A stretch of DNA of 64,000 nt from JAVBTR01 sp031556065 (lineage in GTDB: Bacteria > Bacillota > Clostridia > Christensenellales > Aristaeellaceae), in assembly GCA_031556065.1 (NCBI GenBank), contig JAVBTR010000006.1, forward strand, positions 55,949 to 119,948, given 5' to 3'. The notes beneath the pieces are model-generated. The model was not told the origin of the DNA. It searched no databases and saw only the letters and a list, made by a program, of their open reading frames with translations. Positions 41,072 to 49,817 of this stretch are shown in pieces (within the stretch, counting starts at the first letter, position 1; every line of letters starts with the position of its first letter). The position numbers and the translations under genes were made by a program.

Positions 41072-42094
41072 ATGCAACGGATGATACTGGCACTGCTGCT
41101 TTCATTCGGAGGCGTTCTTACGATCGGCCCCCGGGTGATACCGCTCTTACGCAAGCTGAAATTCGGGCAAACGATTTACGAATTGGGACCCAAATCCCAC
41201 AAGACAAAGCAGGGCACCCCCACCATGGGCGGTGTGATGATGGTAGCAATAGGGCTGATTGTGGCCCTGGTGTGCCACCCTGAAGGCTTCTATGGGGCAA
41301 ACGATTTTATGCTGGCGCTGTGCTTGTTATCCTTTGGTACTATGCTCATCGGTTTTTTAGACGATTACATTAAAGTGGTTAAAAAGCGCAGCCTGGGCCT
41401 GACACCAATGCAGAAGATTATCGGCCAGGTGGTTGTTTCGGCGGCGTTTGCCATTTATTGCTATTTGCACCCCATGGTGGGAAGCAAGATCATGATTCCC
41501 TTTTTCAACGTGGAATGGGACTTGGGTATTTTTTATGTGCCCCTGATGACCCTGCTGGTGATCTTTATAACAAACAGCGCCAATTTGCAGGACGGCATCG
41601 ATGGCATCCTATCCAGCGTAACAGCCATTGGTTCCATTGCCTGGGGGATGGCCGCGCTGTTGACTGCGATGGCTCTTTCGGCAGTTTCGGGTATGGACAA
41701 GGATAACTATCTTTCCGTTGCCATCTATGCCATGGCACTGACCGGGGTCTGCCTTGGGTTTTTACGCTACAATCACCATCCGGCCCAGGTTTTCATGGGA
41801 GATACGGGTTCCATGTTCATAGGCGGAGCAACGGTAGGGATGGCCATGCTTTTGCGCCAGCCCTTCCTGCTAATTTTGATCGCCTTTACCATGGTGGCTT
41901 CCTCCCTTTCGGTGATGATTCAGGTTACGTATTTTAAATTGACCCATGGAAAGCGGATTTTTAAAATGTCGCCCCTACATCACCATTTCGAACTGTCGGG
42001 GATGAACGAGAACCAGATCGTAACCATGTATTCCCTTGTGACCTTGGTGCTTTCTTTCGTGGCGCTTGTTTCTTTAAACCTGTTCGCTTTTTAA
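41072..42094 (+). CDS. mraY: Phospho-MurNAc-pentapeptide transferase
   Basis: A 340-residue polytopic membrane enzyme making lipid I from UDP-MurNAc-pentapeptide and undecaprenyl phosphate. About ten membrane segments and the conserved loops GTPTMGG, FLDDYIK, NSANLQDGIDG, FMGDTGSMFIGG and PLHHHFE are all seen. The ATG at 41072 uses TTGGAGG inside the end of murE. The longer reading from 41036 would overlap murE. Confidence 0.97.
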   Translation: MQRMILALLLSFGGVLTIGPRVIPLLRKLKFGQTIYELGPKSHKTKQGTPTMGGVMMVAIGLIVALVCHPEGFYGANDFMLALCLLSFGTMLIGFLDDYIKVVKKRSLGLTPMQKIIGQVVVSAAFAIYCYLHPMVGSKIMIPFFNVEWDLGIFYVPLMTLLVIFITNSANLQDGIDGILSSVTAIGSIAWGMAALLTAMALSAVSGMDKDNYLSVAIYAMALTGVCLGFLRYNHHPAQVFMGDTGSMFIGGATVGMAMLLRQPFLLILIAFTMVASSLSVMIQVTYFKLTHGKRIFKMSPLHHHFELSGMNENQIVTMYSLVTLVLSFVALVSLNLFAF

Positions 42095-42115
42095 TTCACA
42101 TAGGAGGCGTTTAAT

Positions 42116-43474
42116 ATGGAATGGGCAGACAAAAAGGTATTGGTGGTGGGCATGGCCCGAAGCGGTGTGGCGGCAGCGCAGCTGTTGCTGGCGAAAGGCG
42201 CTATTCCCATTATCAATGATACGAAAGCGTTGGAGGCCTTCAATGATGAGTTGGATGCCCTGAAGAACACAAAGACCGTTTTCCGTTTGGGGGAAGACCC
42301 CATTGGGTTGTTGGAGGAAGCGGAGCTGGTGGTAATCAGCCCTGGCGTGCCCATTGATTCCCCGCTGGTAAAGGCGGCCTGCCAAAAGGCGGTGCCCCTT
42401 ATAGGCGAATTGGAACTGGGCGCTATTTTCGACCGGGGCAAGATGGTGGCTGTTACAGGCACCAATGGCAAAACCACCACAGTGACCCTGCTTTGCGACA
42501 TATTTAAAAATGCGGGAAAAATAGCGCGGACAGCTGGGAACATCGGCATTCCCTATACTCAAGTGGCTTTGGAAGCCAAGGAAGAGGATATTACGGTTTG
42601 CGAGGTATCTAGCTTTCAGTTGGAAACCACCGAAACCTTCCATCCCAGGGTGGCAGCTTTTTTGAACATTACCGAGGATCATTTGAACCGCCATGGTACC
42701 ATGGCGGAATACGCAAGGCTTAAAATGCGAATTTTTGAAAAGCAGACAGAGCAGGATGTGGCAGTGTTTAACCTAGACGATCCCGCTTTGCAAGAAATGG
42801 CCGCCAATGTGAAAAGCCGAGCGATGTGGTTTTCCAGGCATAAAGCGGTGCCCATGGGCGCTTACGTAGAGGATGGGTGCCTGATGTGCGCTTACGACGG
42901 GGAAGTGCGCAAGGTGGTGGAGGTGGATCAGATACACATTCCCGGCCCCCATAACCTGGAGAATGCCCTGGCGGCCACCTGCGTAGCTACGGCCATGGGA
43001 GTGCCTGCGCCGGTGATCCGCCATACCCTTCGCACCTTCGAAGGAGTGGAGCACCGGATTGAGTTCGTGCGCAGCCTGGACGGCGTTACTTACATTAACG
43101 ATTCCAAGGGCACCAACGTGGATTCCACCATTAAGGCAGTACAAACCATGGCGGATAACACGGTGATCATTTTGGGTGGCTATGATAAGCATACGGATTT
43201 TTCTCCCTTGGCCAAGGAAATAGCCGAAACCCCTGCCATTACCGGGGCGGTGGTGATCGGCCAGACGGGTCCTCAGATCAAGCAAGCCCTTGCCGCACAA
43301 GGCTTTAAGCATATTGTTAGCGCCGAAAACTTGGAAAAAAGCATTTCCTTGGCGGCGGAGCTTTTAAATGGCTCCGGCAACGTGCTGTTATCTCCTGCCT
43401 GTGCCAGCTTTGATATGTTTAAAGATTATGAAGAGCGGGGCCGGGCGTTTAAGGAAATAGTAAACCGATTATAA
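42116..43474 (+). CDS. murD: UDP-MurNAc-L-alanine:D-glutamate ligase
   Basis: A 452-residue Mur ligase adding D-Glu to UDP-MurNAc-L-Ala. The N-terminal dinucleotide-like VLVVGMARSGVAAA, ATP loop VTGTNGKTTTV (about 114), NITEDHLNRH and the late INDSKGTNVDST are intact. TAGGAGG precedes the ATG. It lies between mraY and ftsW as usual for dcw clusters. Confidence 0.97.
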   Translation: MEWADKKVLVVGMARSGVAAAQLLLAKGAIPIINDTKALEAFNDELDALKNTKTVFRLGEDPIGLLEEAELVVISPGVPIDSPLVKAACQKAVPLIGELELGAIFDRGKMVAVTGTNGKTTTVTLLCDIFKNAGKIARTAGNIGIPYTQVALEAKEEDITVCEVSSFQLETTETFHPRVAAFLNITEDHLNRHGTMAEYARLKMRIFEKQTEQDVAVFNLDDPALQEMAANVKSRAMWFSRHKAVPMGAYVEDGCLMCAYDGEVRKVVEVDQIHIPGPHNLENALAATCVATAMGVPAPVIRHTLRTFEGVEHRIEFVRSLDGVTYINDSKGTNVDSTIKAVQTMADNTVIILGGYDKHTDFSPLAKEIAETPAITGAVVIGQTGPQIKQALAAQGFKHIVSAENLEKSISLAAELLNGSGNVLLSPACASFDMFKDYEERGRAFKEIVNRL

Positions 43475-43534
43475 AATACGGATTTTTCTTCCCTTTCTCC
43501 CCCAAGGGTGGAACCCAGGAAAGGCGAGAGAAAA

Positions 43535-44662
43535 ATGGTAACACAAAACACCATACAAACGAAACGGCGGCGCAATTCGGTTGATTCAGCCATGGTATCC
43601 ATTGTAATACTGCTGATATTAACCGGGTTGCTCGTTTTATTCAGCGCCACCTACTACACCGCCCAGGACAGGGGAGACCCGCTTCTGGACGTGAAAAAAC
43701 AGTTGATCGGCATTGGCCTTGGGGCCTTTGCCATGGTGGTGACGTCACGCATCCATTATTCCTTCTGGCGAAAAACCTGGGTGGTCATGACGGCCCTATT
43801 TGCCAGCATGATTTTGCTGGTGCTGGTAGTGATACCCGGCGTAGGCGTATACCTGAATGGGTCCCGCCGGTGGCTTTCTATCGCGGGCATGTCCTTCCAG
43901 CCGTCAGAGCTGGCTAAGTTTGCCATTGTGATTTACATGGCTACCATTCTGGCCAACCGCGGGGAGCTGGTAACCCACCTGATCAAGGGCATCGGTATGA
44001 TCTTGATGGTGCCGGCCATTTTCTTTTTACTGATACTGGAGCAGCCCAACCTTTCTACCGCAGGGAGCATTATCATCGTTAGCGTACTGATGATTCTGAT
44101 GGCGGGGGCCCAGTGGCGGCACATGGCCCTATTGGGGACAGGCGGCTTGGCGGTGGGTGCTTTCTATGCCTGGAGCGAGCCCTACCGGCGGGAAAGATTA
44201 TTGTCCTTTAGGGACCCCTTTGCCAAAATGAGCGATGAAGGCTACCAGCTTTCCCAATCCCTGATTGCCTTTGGTTCCGGCGGGCTTTTCGGCATGGGTC
44301 TTGGACGGGGACGGCAAAAATATGCCTACCTTCCCTACCCGGAAAGCGATTTTATCTTCGCCATTGTGGGGGAGGATTTTGGCCTTTTAGGTTGTCTGGC
44401 AGTTATCCTCCTGTTCGTAACCTTTATGTTTGTGGGTATGCGTATCGCGGTACGCTGCCGGGATAAATTTGGCTGCCTTCTGGCGGCAGGTATTACCTGC
44501 TCTATCAGCGTTCAAGCATTTTTAAATATGGGCGTGGTGGTAGGCATCCTCCCCACAACAGGGCTTCCGCTCCCGTTTTTTTCCGCAGGCGGCACCTCAA
44601 TCTCCATTATCATGGCCATGGTAGGCGTTCTTTTGAACGTCAGCCGAGAAGCAAAAGACTAA
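43535..44662 (+). CDS. ftsW: FtsW/SpoVE family peptidoglycan glycosyltransferase
   Basis: A 375-residue SEDS-family membrane protein that polymerises lipid II together with a class B PBP. About ten hydrophobic segments, NGSRRWLSIAGMSFQPSELAK, DEGYQLSQSLIAFGSGGLFG and the late PLPFFSAGGTSI are diagnostic. The start is probably the ATG at 43535, after GAAAGGCGAGAG; the GTG at 43508 has a poorer site. FtsW and the sporulation form SpoVE cannot be separated here. The usual next gene, murG, is missing. Confidence 0.93.
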   Translation: MVTQNTIQTKRRRNSVDSAMVSIVILLILTGLLVLFSATYYTAQDRGDPLLDVKKQLIGIGLGAFAMVVTSRIHYSFWRKTWVVMTALFASMILLVLVVIPGVGVYLNGSRRWLSIAGMSFQPSELAKFAIVIYMATILANRGELVTHLIKGIGMILMVPAIFFLLILEQPNLSTAGSIIIVSVLMILMAGAQWRHMALLGTGGLAVGAFYAWSEPYRRERLLSFRDPFAKMSDEGYQLSQSLIAFGSGGLFGMGLGRGRQKYAYLPYPESDFIFAIVGEDFGLLGCLAVILLFVTFMFVGMRIAVRCRDKFGCLLAAGITCSISVQAFLNMGVVVGILPTTGLPLPFFSAGGTSISIIMAMVGVLLNVSREAKD

Positions 44663-44758
44663 CATCCAACAATATCGGCCTTCTTTTTTAGGAGGGTGCG
44701 GGAACCACGAACCTACAAAGAAAAAAGGTTTCCGTAATATTAACCCAATCGTTCCTCA

Positions 44759-44810
44759 CCGATTTCTTTGCGTGGCATAGCATGGAAACGTAGCAAAGAA
44801 AATCGGAGGT
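44759..44810 (+). promoter_or_regulatory. Hairpin reaching into the murA ribosome binding site
   Basis: CCGATTTCTTTGC (44759-44771) pairs with GCAAAGAAAATCGG (44793-44806) with one bulged base. The first two G of the Shine-Dalgarno GGAGGT (44805-44810) are inside the stem, so the fold would partly block murA initiation. Confidence 0.55.
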
Positions 44811-44817
44811 GGCATAA

Positions 44818-46071
44818 ATGAGCGCTTTTCGGATTGAAGGCGGTTATAGGCTGGAGGGCGAAATAAAGGTTCACAGTGCAAAGAACGCGGTTTTGCCTAT
44901 TATGGCGGCGGCCGTACTAACAAAGAATGATGTGGTGCTTCTTGATTGCCCGGATATCAGTGATGTAAGGGATATGATAAGGATTTTAAAAACCTTGGGC
45001 TGCGGCGTGACCATGGAAAAGGGTCAGGTACATATTGGCACCCAAGGTTTACATAACTGGGAAATGCCCGATGCTTTATCTAAGCAAATCCGTTCCTCCA
45101 TATTTTTACTGGGGCCCATACTGGCCAGGTTTCGCAAGGCCACGGTGACCTACCCCGGTGGCTGCGAGATAGGCCTTCGTCCCATTGACCTGCACCTGCA
45201 AGGATTGCGCAGCCTGGGTGTTGAAATAAAAGAAGAGGGCGGCATGATCTACTGCGACGGAAGCCATATGCAGGCCGGAGAAGTGCTGTTTGATTACCCA
45301 AGCGTAGGCGCTACGGAAAACGTGATGATGGCGGCTGTGCTATTGCCGGGGGAAACCACCATTCATAACGCTGCTCGGGAACCGGAAATTGAGGATTTGC
45401 AGAAATTTATCAATGCCATGGGCGGCAAAGTCAAGGGTGCGGGAACCCATACGATCACAGTTTCCGGGGTGGAAGATTTGCACGAGGTATGCTATACCCC
45501 CATCGCGGACCGCATAGTGGCTGGTACGCTGTTGTGTGCCGCCGCCATTACCCGGGGGGAAATCAGCTTGACAAATGTACGTGGGGGCGATATGGTAGCG
45601 GTGCTTGGCAAGCTGCGCGAAATGGGCTGCGAAATGCAGGAGGGTGCCAATGGGCTGTATTTGAAAACGCCTAAACGCACCAAGGCCTTTGCCCAATTGC
45701 AGACCCAGCCCCACCCGGGATTTCCAACGGATATGCAGGTGCAGATGATGGCCCTGGCAGCGGTTTCCAGGGGCACCTCGGTGGTGGTGGAAAACGTGTT
45801 TGAAAACCGCTTTACTCATGCAGGTGAGCTGAACAAAATGGGTGCGAGAATTATGGTAAACGGGCGGACCGCCATTGTCCAGGGTGTAAACGCGCTTCAT
45901 GGAGCTACTGTAACAGCCCGTGATCTGCGGGGTGGCGCGGCGCTGGTCATGGCAGGGCTTTGTGCCAAGGGTATTACCACTGTGACCAATATCGGGCTGA
46001 TCGACAGGGGCTATGAGCAGCTTGAAACCATGCTGACGGGCCTTGGGGCGAAAATGACCCGCGAAGGATGA
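44818..46071 (+). CDS. murA: UDP-N-acetylglucosamine 1-carboxyvinyltransferase
   Basis: A 417-residue cytoplasmic enzyme for the first committed step of peptidoglycan synthesis, transferring enolpyruvate from PEP to UDP-GlcNAc. The catalytic loop TYPGGCEIGLRPIDLH carries Cys116, the residue targeted by fosfomycin. SAKNAVLPIMAA at the N-terminus and FPTDMQVQMMALA are also typical. The 155-base gap before it holds no gene; a hairpin there overlaps the ribosome binding site. It stands where murG or murB would be expected in related clusters. Confidence 0.96.
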   Translation: MSAFRIEGGYRLEGEIKVHSAKNAVLPIMAAAVLTKNDVVLLDCPDISDVRDMIRILKTLGCGVTMEKGQVHIGTQGLHNWEMPDALSKQIRSSIFLLGPILARFRKATVTYPGGCEIGLRPIDLHLQGLRSLGVEIKEEGGMIYCDGSHMQAGEVLFDYPSVGATENVMMAAVLLPGETTIHNAAREPEIEDLQKFINAMGGKVKGAGTHTITVSGVEDLHEVCYTPIADRIVAGTLLCAAAITRGEISLTNVRGGDMVAVLGKLREMGCEMQEGANGLYLKTPKRTKAFAQLQTQPHPGFPTDMQVQMMALAAVSRGTSVVVENVFENRFTHAGELNKMGARIMVNGRTAIVQGVNALHGATVTARDLRGGAALVMAGLCAKGITTVTNIGLIDRGYEQLETMLTGLGAKMTREG

Positions 46072-46093
46072 AAACCTAAAAGGAGATACATCA

Positions 46094-46894
46094 ATGCAAA
46101 CACCAAACCAGATGCCAAACGAATATTATCAGCAACAGCAGCAGGGCTATATGCCCCCGCCTCCGCCGCCTAAAAGCGGACGGGGGTTTCGTTCGTTGAT
46201 CCTGGTGCTTTTGCTTTTGCTTGTGGCGGGGATTGTGGTGCAAAGTACGCTGTTTCGTATAGAAAGGGTATTGGTGGTGGGCTGCATAAACATGTCGGAG
46301 GCTCAGGTGGTGGAGAAATCCGGCCTGTATCCGGGACAGAATATGCTTTCTATTAACGCCCAGACCATTGAAAAAAGCATCGATGCGGACAGATACCTGG
46401 TGTTTAAAGAGATTAAAAAGGATTACACCACCCGAACGGTGACATTGTATATTGAGGAACGGGTGCCTGTTGCCACGTTCCAAACGCTGGGTATTCAATA
46501 TACCATTGATTCAAACGGCGTGATACTGGAACAAACGGAAGAGCTGGCCGTGATTGATGGGCTGATCGTATTGACGGGACTTAAAACGGATGCCTGCATT
46601 CTGGGTAGGCAGCTGGTGGCGCAAAACCAAAACCAGCTAAGTGCGTTTCAAGCTATTATGCGAGAATTGAACAATTTAGGCTGTATTAATAGGATTTCAG
46701 AATTAAATGTATTGGATCTGGGCAACCTTTATTTGGTATCCGCCGATGGGATGGCCATTAAAATGGGGGATACCGCCTCTATCCACGCCAAGGTGGTTTC
46801 ATTTTTTACGGTGAAGGAGCAGCTGGACACCATGGGCGTTTCCGGCGGAACGGTGGATGTATCCCTGCCAGTTTATCCTGTTTATATCCCTTGA
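46094..46894 (+). CDS. ftsQ: Cell division protein FtsQ/DivIB
   Basis: A 266-residue bitopic membrane protein of the divisome. The cytoplasmic N-terminus is a Gln/Pro-rich stretch (YYQQQQQGYMPPPPPP), one membrane helix spans about 37-56, and a POTRA domain starts at FRIERVLVVGC, with NMLSINAQTIEKSI inside it. A beta domain follows. Its place between murA and ftsA supports the call. AAGGAG precedes the ATG. No DivIC gene is near. Confidence 0.88.
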   Translation: MQTPNQMPNEYYQQQQQGYMPPPPPPKSGRGFRSLILVLLLLLVAGIVVQSTLFRIERVLVVGCINMSEAQVVEKSGLYPGQNMLSINAQTIEKSIDADRYLVFKEIKKDYTTRTVTLYIEERVPVATFQTLGIQYTIDSNGVILEQTEELAVIDGLIVLTGLKTDACILGRQLVAQNQNQLSAFQAIMRELNNLGCINRISELNVLDLGNLYLVSADGMAIKMGDTASIHAKVVSFFTVKEQLDTMGVSGGTVDVSLPVYPVYIP

Positions 46895-46949
46895 AGAAGA
46901 ATTTATCTTGGAAAATGCCAAAAAAAGCGTAAAAATCGGTGTTATGCCC

Positions 46950-46978
46950 TTGCGTTATGGCTTAAAAAAGGTTACAAT
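46950..46978 (+). promoter_or_regulatory. Promoter of ftsA-ftsZ
   Basis: TTGCGT (46950-46955), 17 bases, TACAAT (46973-46978), in the 212-base gap between ftsQ and ftsA. It would give a separate transcript with a leader of about 120 bases. The rest of the gap holds only short palindromes. Confidence 0.65.
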
Positions 46979-47106
46979 GTTTGATGATAGATGGGCAATA
47001 TTTAAAATATCCGTCAGTATGTTCCAATGATTTGCTTTTCTCATATGGGGTTTTAAAGGCCTGATATGGGCCCTGAAAATCCGAGAAATGGGGGTACGAA
47101 GAACGT

Positions 47107-48303
47107 ATGAAGTCCACTGTTGCCGCAATTGATTTTGGTACCAGCAAAATCGTCACCCTGGTGGCTGAAACCAGCGGAAACCAAAGATGCGATATCATCG
47201 GTGCAGGCGTTTCCTACTACGATGGTTATACCGATAATGGCTGGCACGATCAGGATCAGCTTAATGCGGCCATCGAACAATCCATTATAGAAGCCCGGGA
47301 ACAGGCACGCCGCCCGATTACCGCGATCAATGTAGGCGTCCCTGGGGCGCTTTCCAAGGTGTACGCGGTTGAAGCGCGGGTGGAATTAAAGGGGACAGAC
47401 CCTCATGTCACCGCGCAGGATATTAAACAGCTCCTTAAAAAGGCAGTGGAACAGCTGGGTGTTTTTACAGGTGTTGTGGTACATAGAAGCCCCGCTTGGT
47501 TTTGTGTAGATGATGGCAAGAAAACCTTGGAGCCCATCGGCATGAAGGGTTCGGAGCTGAAGGCTCTGGTTTCCTTCGTGGTGGCCAGTAAGTTTTTCCT
47601 CGATTCGGTGGACGAGCATTTACGGGCAATGGGTATCGATGTATCGGGCTTTTTCTCTACCGCTACAGGCGAGGCGCTTTTGTTCCTCCCAGAATCGGAA
47701 AGAGATCACACCAGTGTTTTGATCGATGTTGGCTACACGTCCACGGACGTGATTATCGCCCAGGGGGACGCGGTAACGTTCCTGAATACCATTCCCATTG
47801 GCAGCGGCCACATTGCCTGCGATTTGGCAGACGGTTTAAGGATTCAGCTGCCTGCGGCAGAGCAGGTGAAGCGGGCCTACATTTATGGTGCGTCCGCCCC
47901 TCAAGGGCAGGTATACAGTGTATCTACCTCGGATAATGGCGTGGCGCAAGAATTTACCCAGGAACAGGTTTCCGAAATATTGGAGCCCCGTGTAGAAGAA
48001 CTGGCCGAAGCAGTGGATGAATGCATTAAAAATTCCGCTATTACCCTTGGCCAGTGGAGCACCGTGTATTTAACAGGCGGCGGGCTCAGCATGAACCGGG
48101 GGGGCAGGGAATTCCTTTCCGGAAAAATGGACCGTACTCTTCGGGAAATCCCCAAAAGAACCATGAAGCTTAACAGCCCCATCTACTCCAGTTCTCTAGG
48201 GCTGATGGATTTGATCATTGATACCATGGAGCAGCAGCATGCCCCCAGCCCCGGTATTATGGGCGGCGTCAAAGATTTTTTCAGAAGCCTGTTGGGTGGC
48301 TGA
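47107..48303 (+). CDS. ftsA: Cell division protein FtsA
   Basis: A 398-residue actin-like ATPase that anchors FtsZ to the membrane. Phosphate 1 AIDFGTSKIVTLV, phosphate 2 LIDVGYTSTDV and the adenosine motif YLTGGGLSM are present. The end GVKDFFRSLLGG is the expected amphipathic membrane-targeting helix. The ribosome binding site is weak (a G-run some 13 bases upstream). ftsZ follows after 51 bases. FtsA and the related pilus protein PilM are unlikely to be confused given the linkage. Confidence 0.93.
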   Translation: MKSTVAAIDFGTSKIVTLVAETSGNQRCDIIGAGVSYYDGYTDNGWHDQDQLNAAIEQSIIEAREQARRPITAINVGVPGALSKVYAVEARVELKGTDPHVTAQDIKQLLKKAVEQLGVFTGVVVHRSPAWFCVDDGKKTLEPIGMKGSELKALVSFVVASKFFLDSVDEHLRAMGIDVSGFFSTATGEALLFLPESERDHTSVLIDVGYTSTDVIIAQGDAVTFLNTIPIGSGHIACDLADGLRIQLPAAEQVKRAYIYGASAPQGQVYSVSTSDNGVAQEFTQEQVSEILEPRVEELAEAVDECIKNSAITLGQWSTVYLTGGGLSMNRGGREFLSGKMDRTLREIPKRTMKLNSPIYSSSLGLMDLIIDTMEQQHAPSPGIMGGVKDFFRSLLGG

Positions 48304-48354
48304 ATCGAAAATAGTTTATATGAACATATTACATTATGAGTAGGGGGATGAACA

Positions 48355-49758
48355 GTGCTCGAATTTCAGATGGAAGACAAAGCTAATTTTGCATCAATCA
48401 AGGTTGTTGGTTGCGGCGGTGGCGGGAATAACGCTGTGAATCGCATGGTGGATGCAGGGTTGCAGGGCGTAGAATTTATTTCAATCAATACAGATAGACA
48501 AGCTCTGGCCTTATCCAACGCGGGAGTTAAAATTCAGATTGGCGAAAAGCTTACCAAGGGCTTAGGCGCAGGCGCTGTGCCGGACATTGGCCGCCGTGCA
48601 GCAGAAGAAAGCCGGGAAGAAATTGCCCAGTCTATTAAAGGGGCCGACTTGGTATTCGTTACCGCGGGTATGGGCGGCGGCACCGGTACAGGCGCAGCAC
48701 CCATCGTGGCCGAAATCGCCAGAGACCTGGGTTGCCTGACCATCGCTGTGGTAACCAAGCCCTTCGCTTTTGAAGGCAAACAGCGCATGAAAAACGCCGA
48801 AATGGGTATTGCCGATCTTAAACAGCGGGTAGACACCCTGGTGGTGATCCCTAACGACCGCTTGCTGCAAGTGGTTTCCAAAGGTACTTCCATGCTGGAA
48901 GCCTTCCGCATTGCCGATGATGTGCTTCGCCAAGGTATCCAGGGCATTAGCGACCTGATCGCTGTGCCTGCTTTGATTAACCTTGACTTTGCGGACGTAA
49001 AGACCGTGATGGAATCCGGCGGTATGGCTCACATGGGTATCGGTATCGGCAAGGGCGAAAACAAAATGGTGGAGGCTGCTAAGAACGCTATTCAGAGCCC
49101 TCTTCTGGAAACCAATATCGATGGCGCCCGCGCCGTGCTGGTGAACGTTACTGGCGGTGAGGACATTTCCATTGTAGACATTAACGAAGCCACCAGCCTG
49201 ATTATGCAGGCGGCTGATTCCGAAGCCAATATTATCTTCGGTGCAGGGATTGATGAACAGATGGGCGATGAAGTCCGTATTACGGTGATCGCCACCGGTT
49301 TTGAAAAGACGCCCTTCCCGCCCAAAGAGCCTGCGAAGAAGCCCTTTGAACGGGACCGTGAACGGATGCGCGCCAGCGCCACATCCGCTTATGGCTATGC
49401 TCCCCGCCAGGCGCAATCCCCTGTGGCGGACATCTATGCCCAGGATGGGGAAGAGCTGCCCATGGAAGCTGAGATGCCTTCCTTTGTAAATTCTGGCCGT
49501 CCTACCCAGATGCCCAACATGCAGCAGCCCATGCAGCCCACTTATCAGCAGCAGCCGGCTTATGCACCCCAGCAGAATGCCTATCCCCCCCAGCAGCAGC
49601 AAAACCCCTATCCGCAGCAAGGGTACGTTCCACCCCAACCTGCTCCTTATGGGCAGCAGATTCCCCAGTATCCCGCCTTTGGCCAGCAGCCTGCAGGGCA
49701 GCAAGCAACCAGCAAGGACGATTTGGGAATACCGGCATATCTGCGCCGCAAAAAATAA
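48355..49758 (+). CDS. ftsZ: Cell division protein FtsZ
   Basis: A 467-residue tubulin-like GTPase forming the division ring. GCGGGGNNAVNRM, the GTP signature GMGGGTGTGAAP, the T7 loop LINLDFADVKTVM and an intact GTPase core to about residue 320 are seen. The linker (about 330-450) is unusually rich in Gln, Pro and Tyr. The conserved FtsA-binding tip reads DLGIPAYLRRKK. GTG start at 48355 follows GGGGGATG; an ATG five codons later is an alternative. A GAAA-loop terminator ends the cluster. The genes spoIIGA, sigE and sigG, which often follow ftsZ in sporulating relatives, are absent. Confidence 0.98.
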   Translation: MLEFQMEDKANFASIKVVGCGGGGNNAVNRMVDAGLQGVEFISINTDRQALALSNAGVKIQIGEKLTKGLGAGAVPDIGRRAAEESREEIAQSIKGADLVFVTAGMGGGTGTGAAPIVAEIARDLGCLTIAVVTKPFAFEGKQRMKNAEMGIADLKQRVDTLVVIPNDRLLQVVSKGTSMLEAFRIADDVLRQGIQGISDLIAVPALINLDFADVKTVMESGGMAHMGIGIGKGENKMVEAAKNAIQSPLLETNIDGARAVLVNVTGGEDISIVDINEATSLIMQAADSEANIIFGAGIDEQMGDEVRITVIATGFEKTPFPPKEPAKKPFERDRERMRASATSAYGYAPRQAQSPVADIYAQDGEELPMEAEMPSFVNSGRPTQMPNMQQPMQPTYQQQPAYAPQQNAYPPQQQQNPYPQQGYVPPQPAPYGQQIPQYPAFGQQPAGQQATSKDDLGIPAYLRRKK

Positions 49759-49776
49759 GATCGTTTTAATGCCATT

Positions 49777-49800
49777 AAAGAGCCGAAAGGCTCTTTTTTT
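49777..49800 (+). terminator. Intrinsic terminator after ftsZ
   Basis: AAAGAGCC, GAAA tetraloop, GGCTCTTT, then a long T-run. It marks the end of the dcw cluster. Confidence 0.95.
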
Positions 49801-49817
49801 AAAAAGGGGTGCTAATT

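Noticed and set aside
48562..49704. A 380-codon open frame on the strand opposite ftsZ.
   Set aside because: It is fully antisense to a clear ftsZ, has His- and Leu-rich low-complexity translation with no family motifs, and no ribosome binding site.
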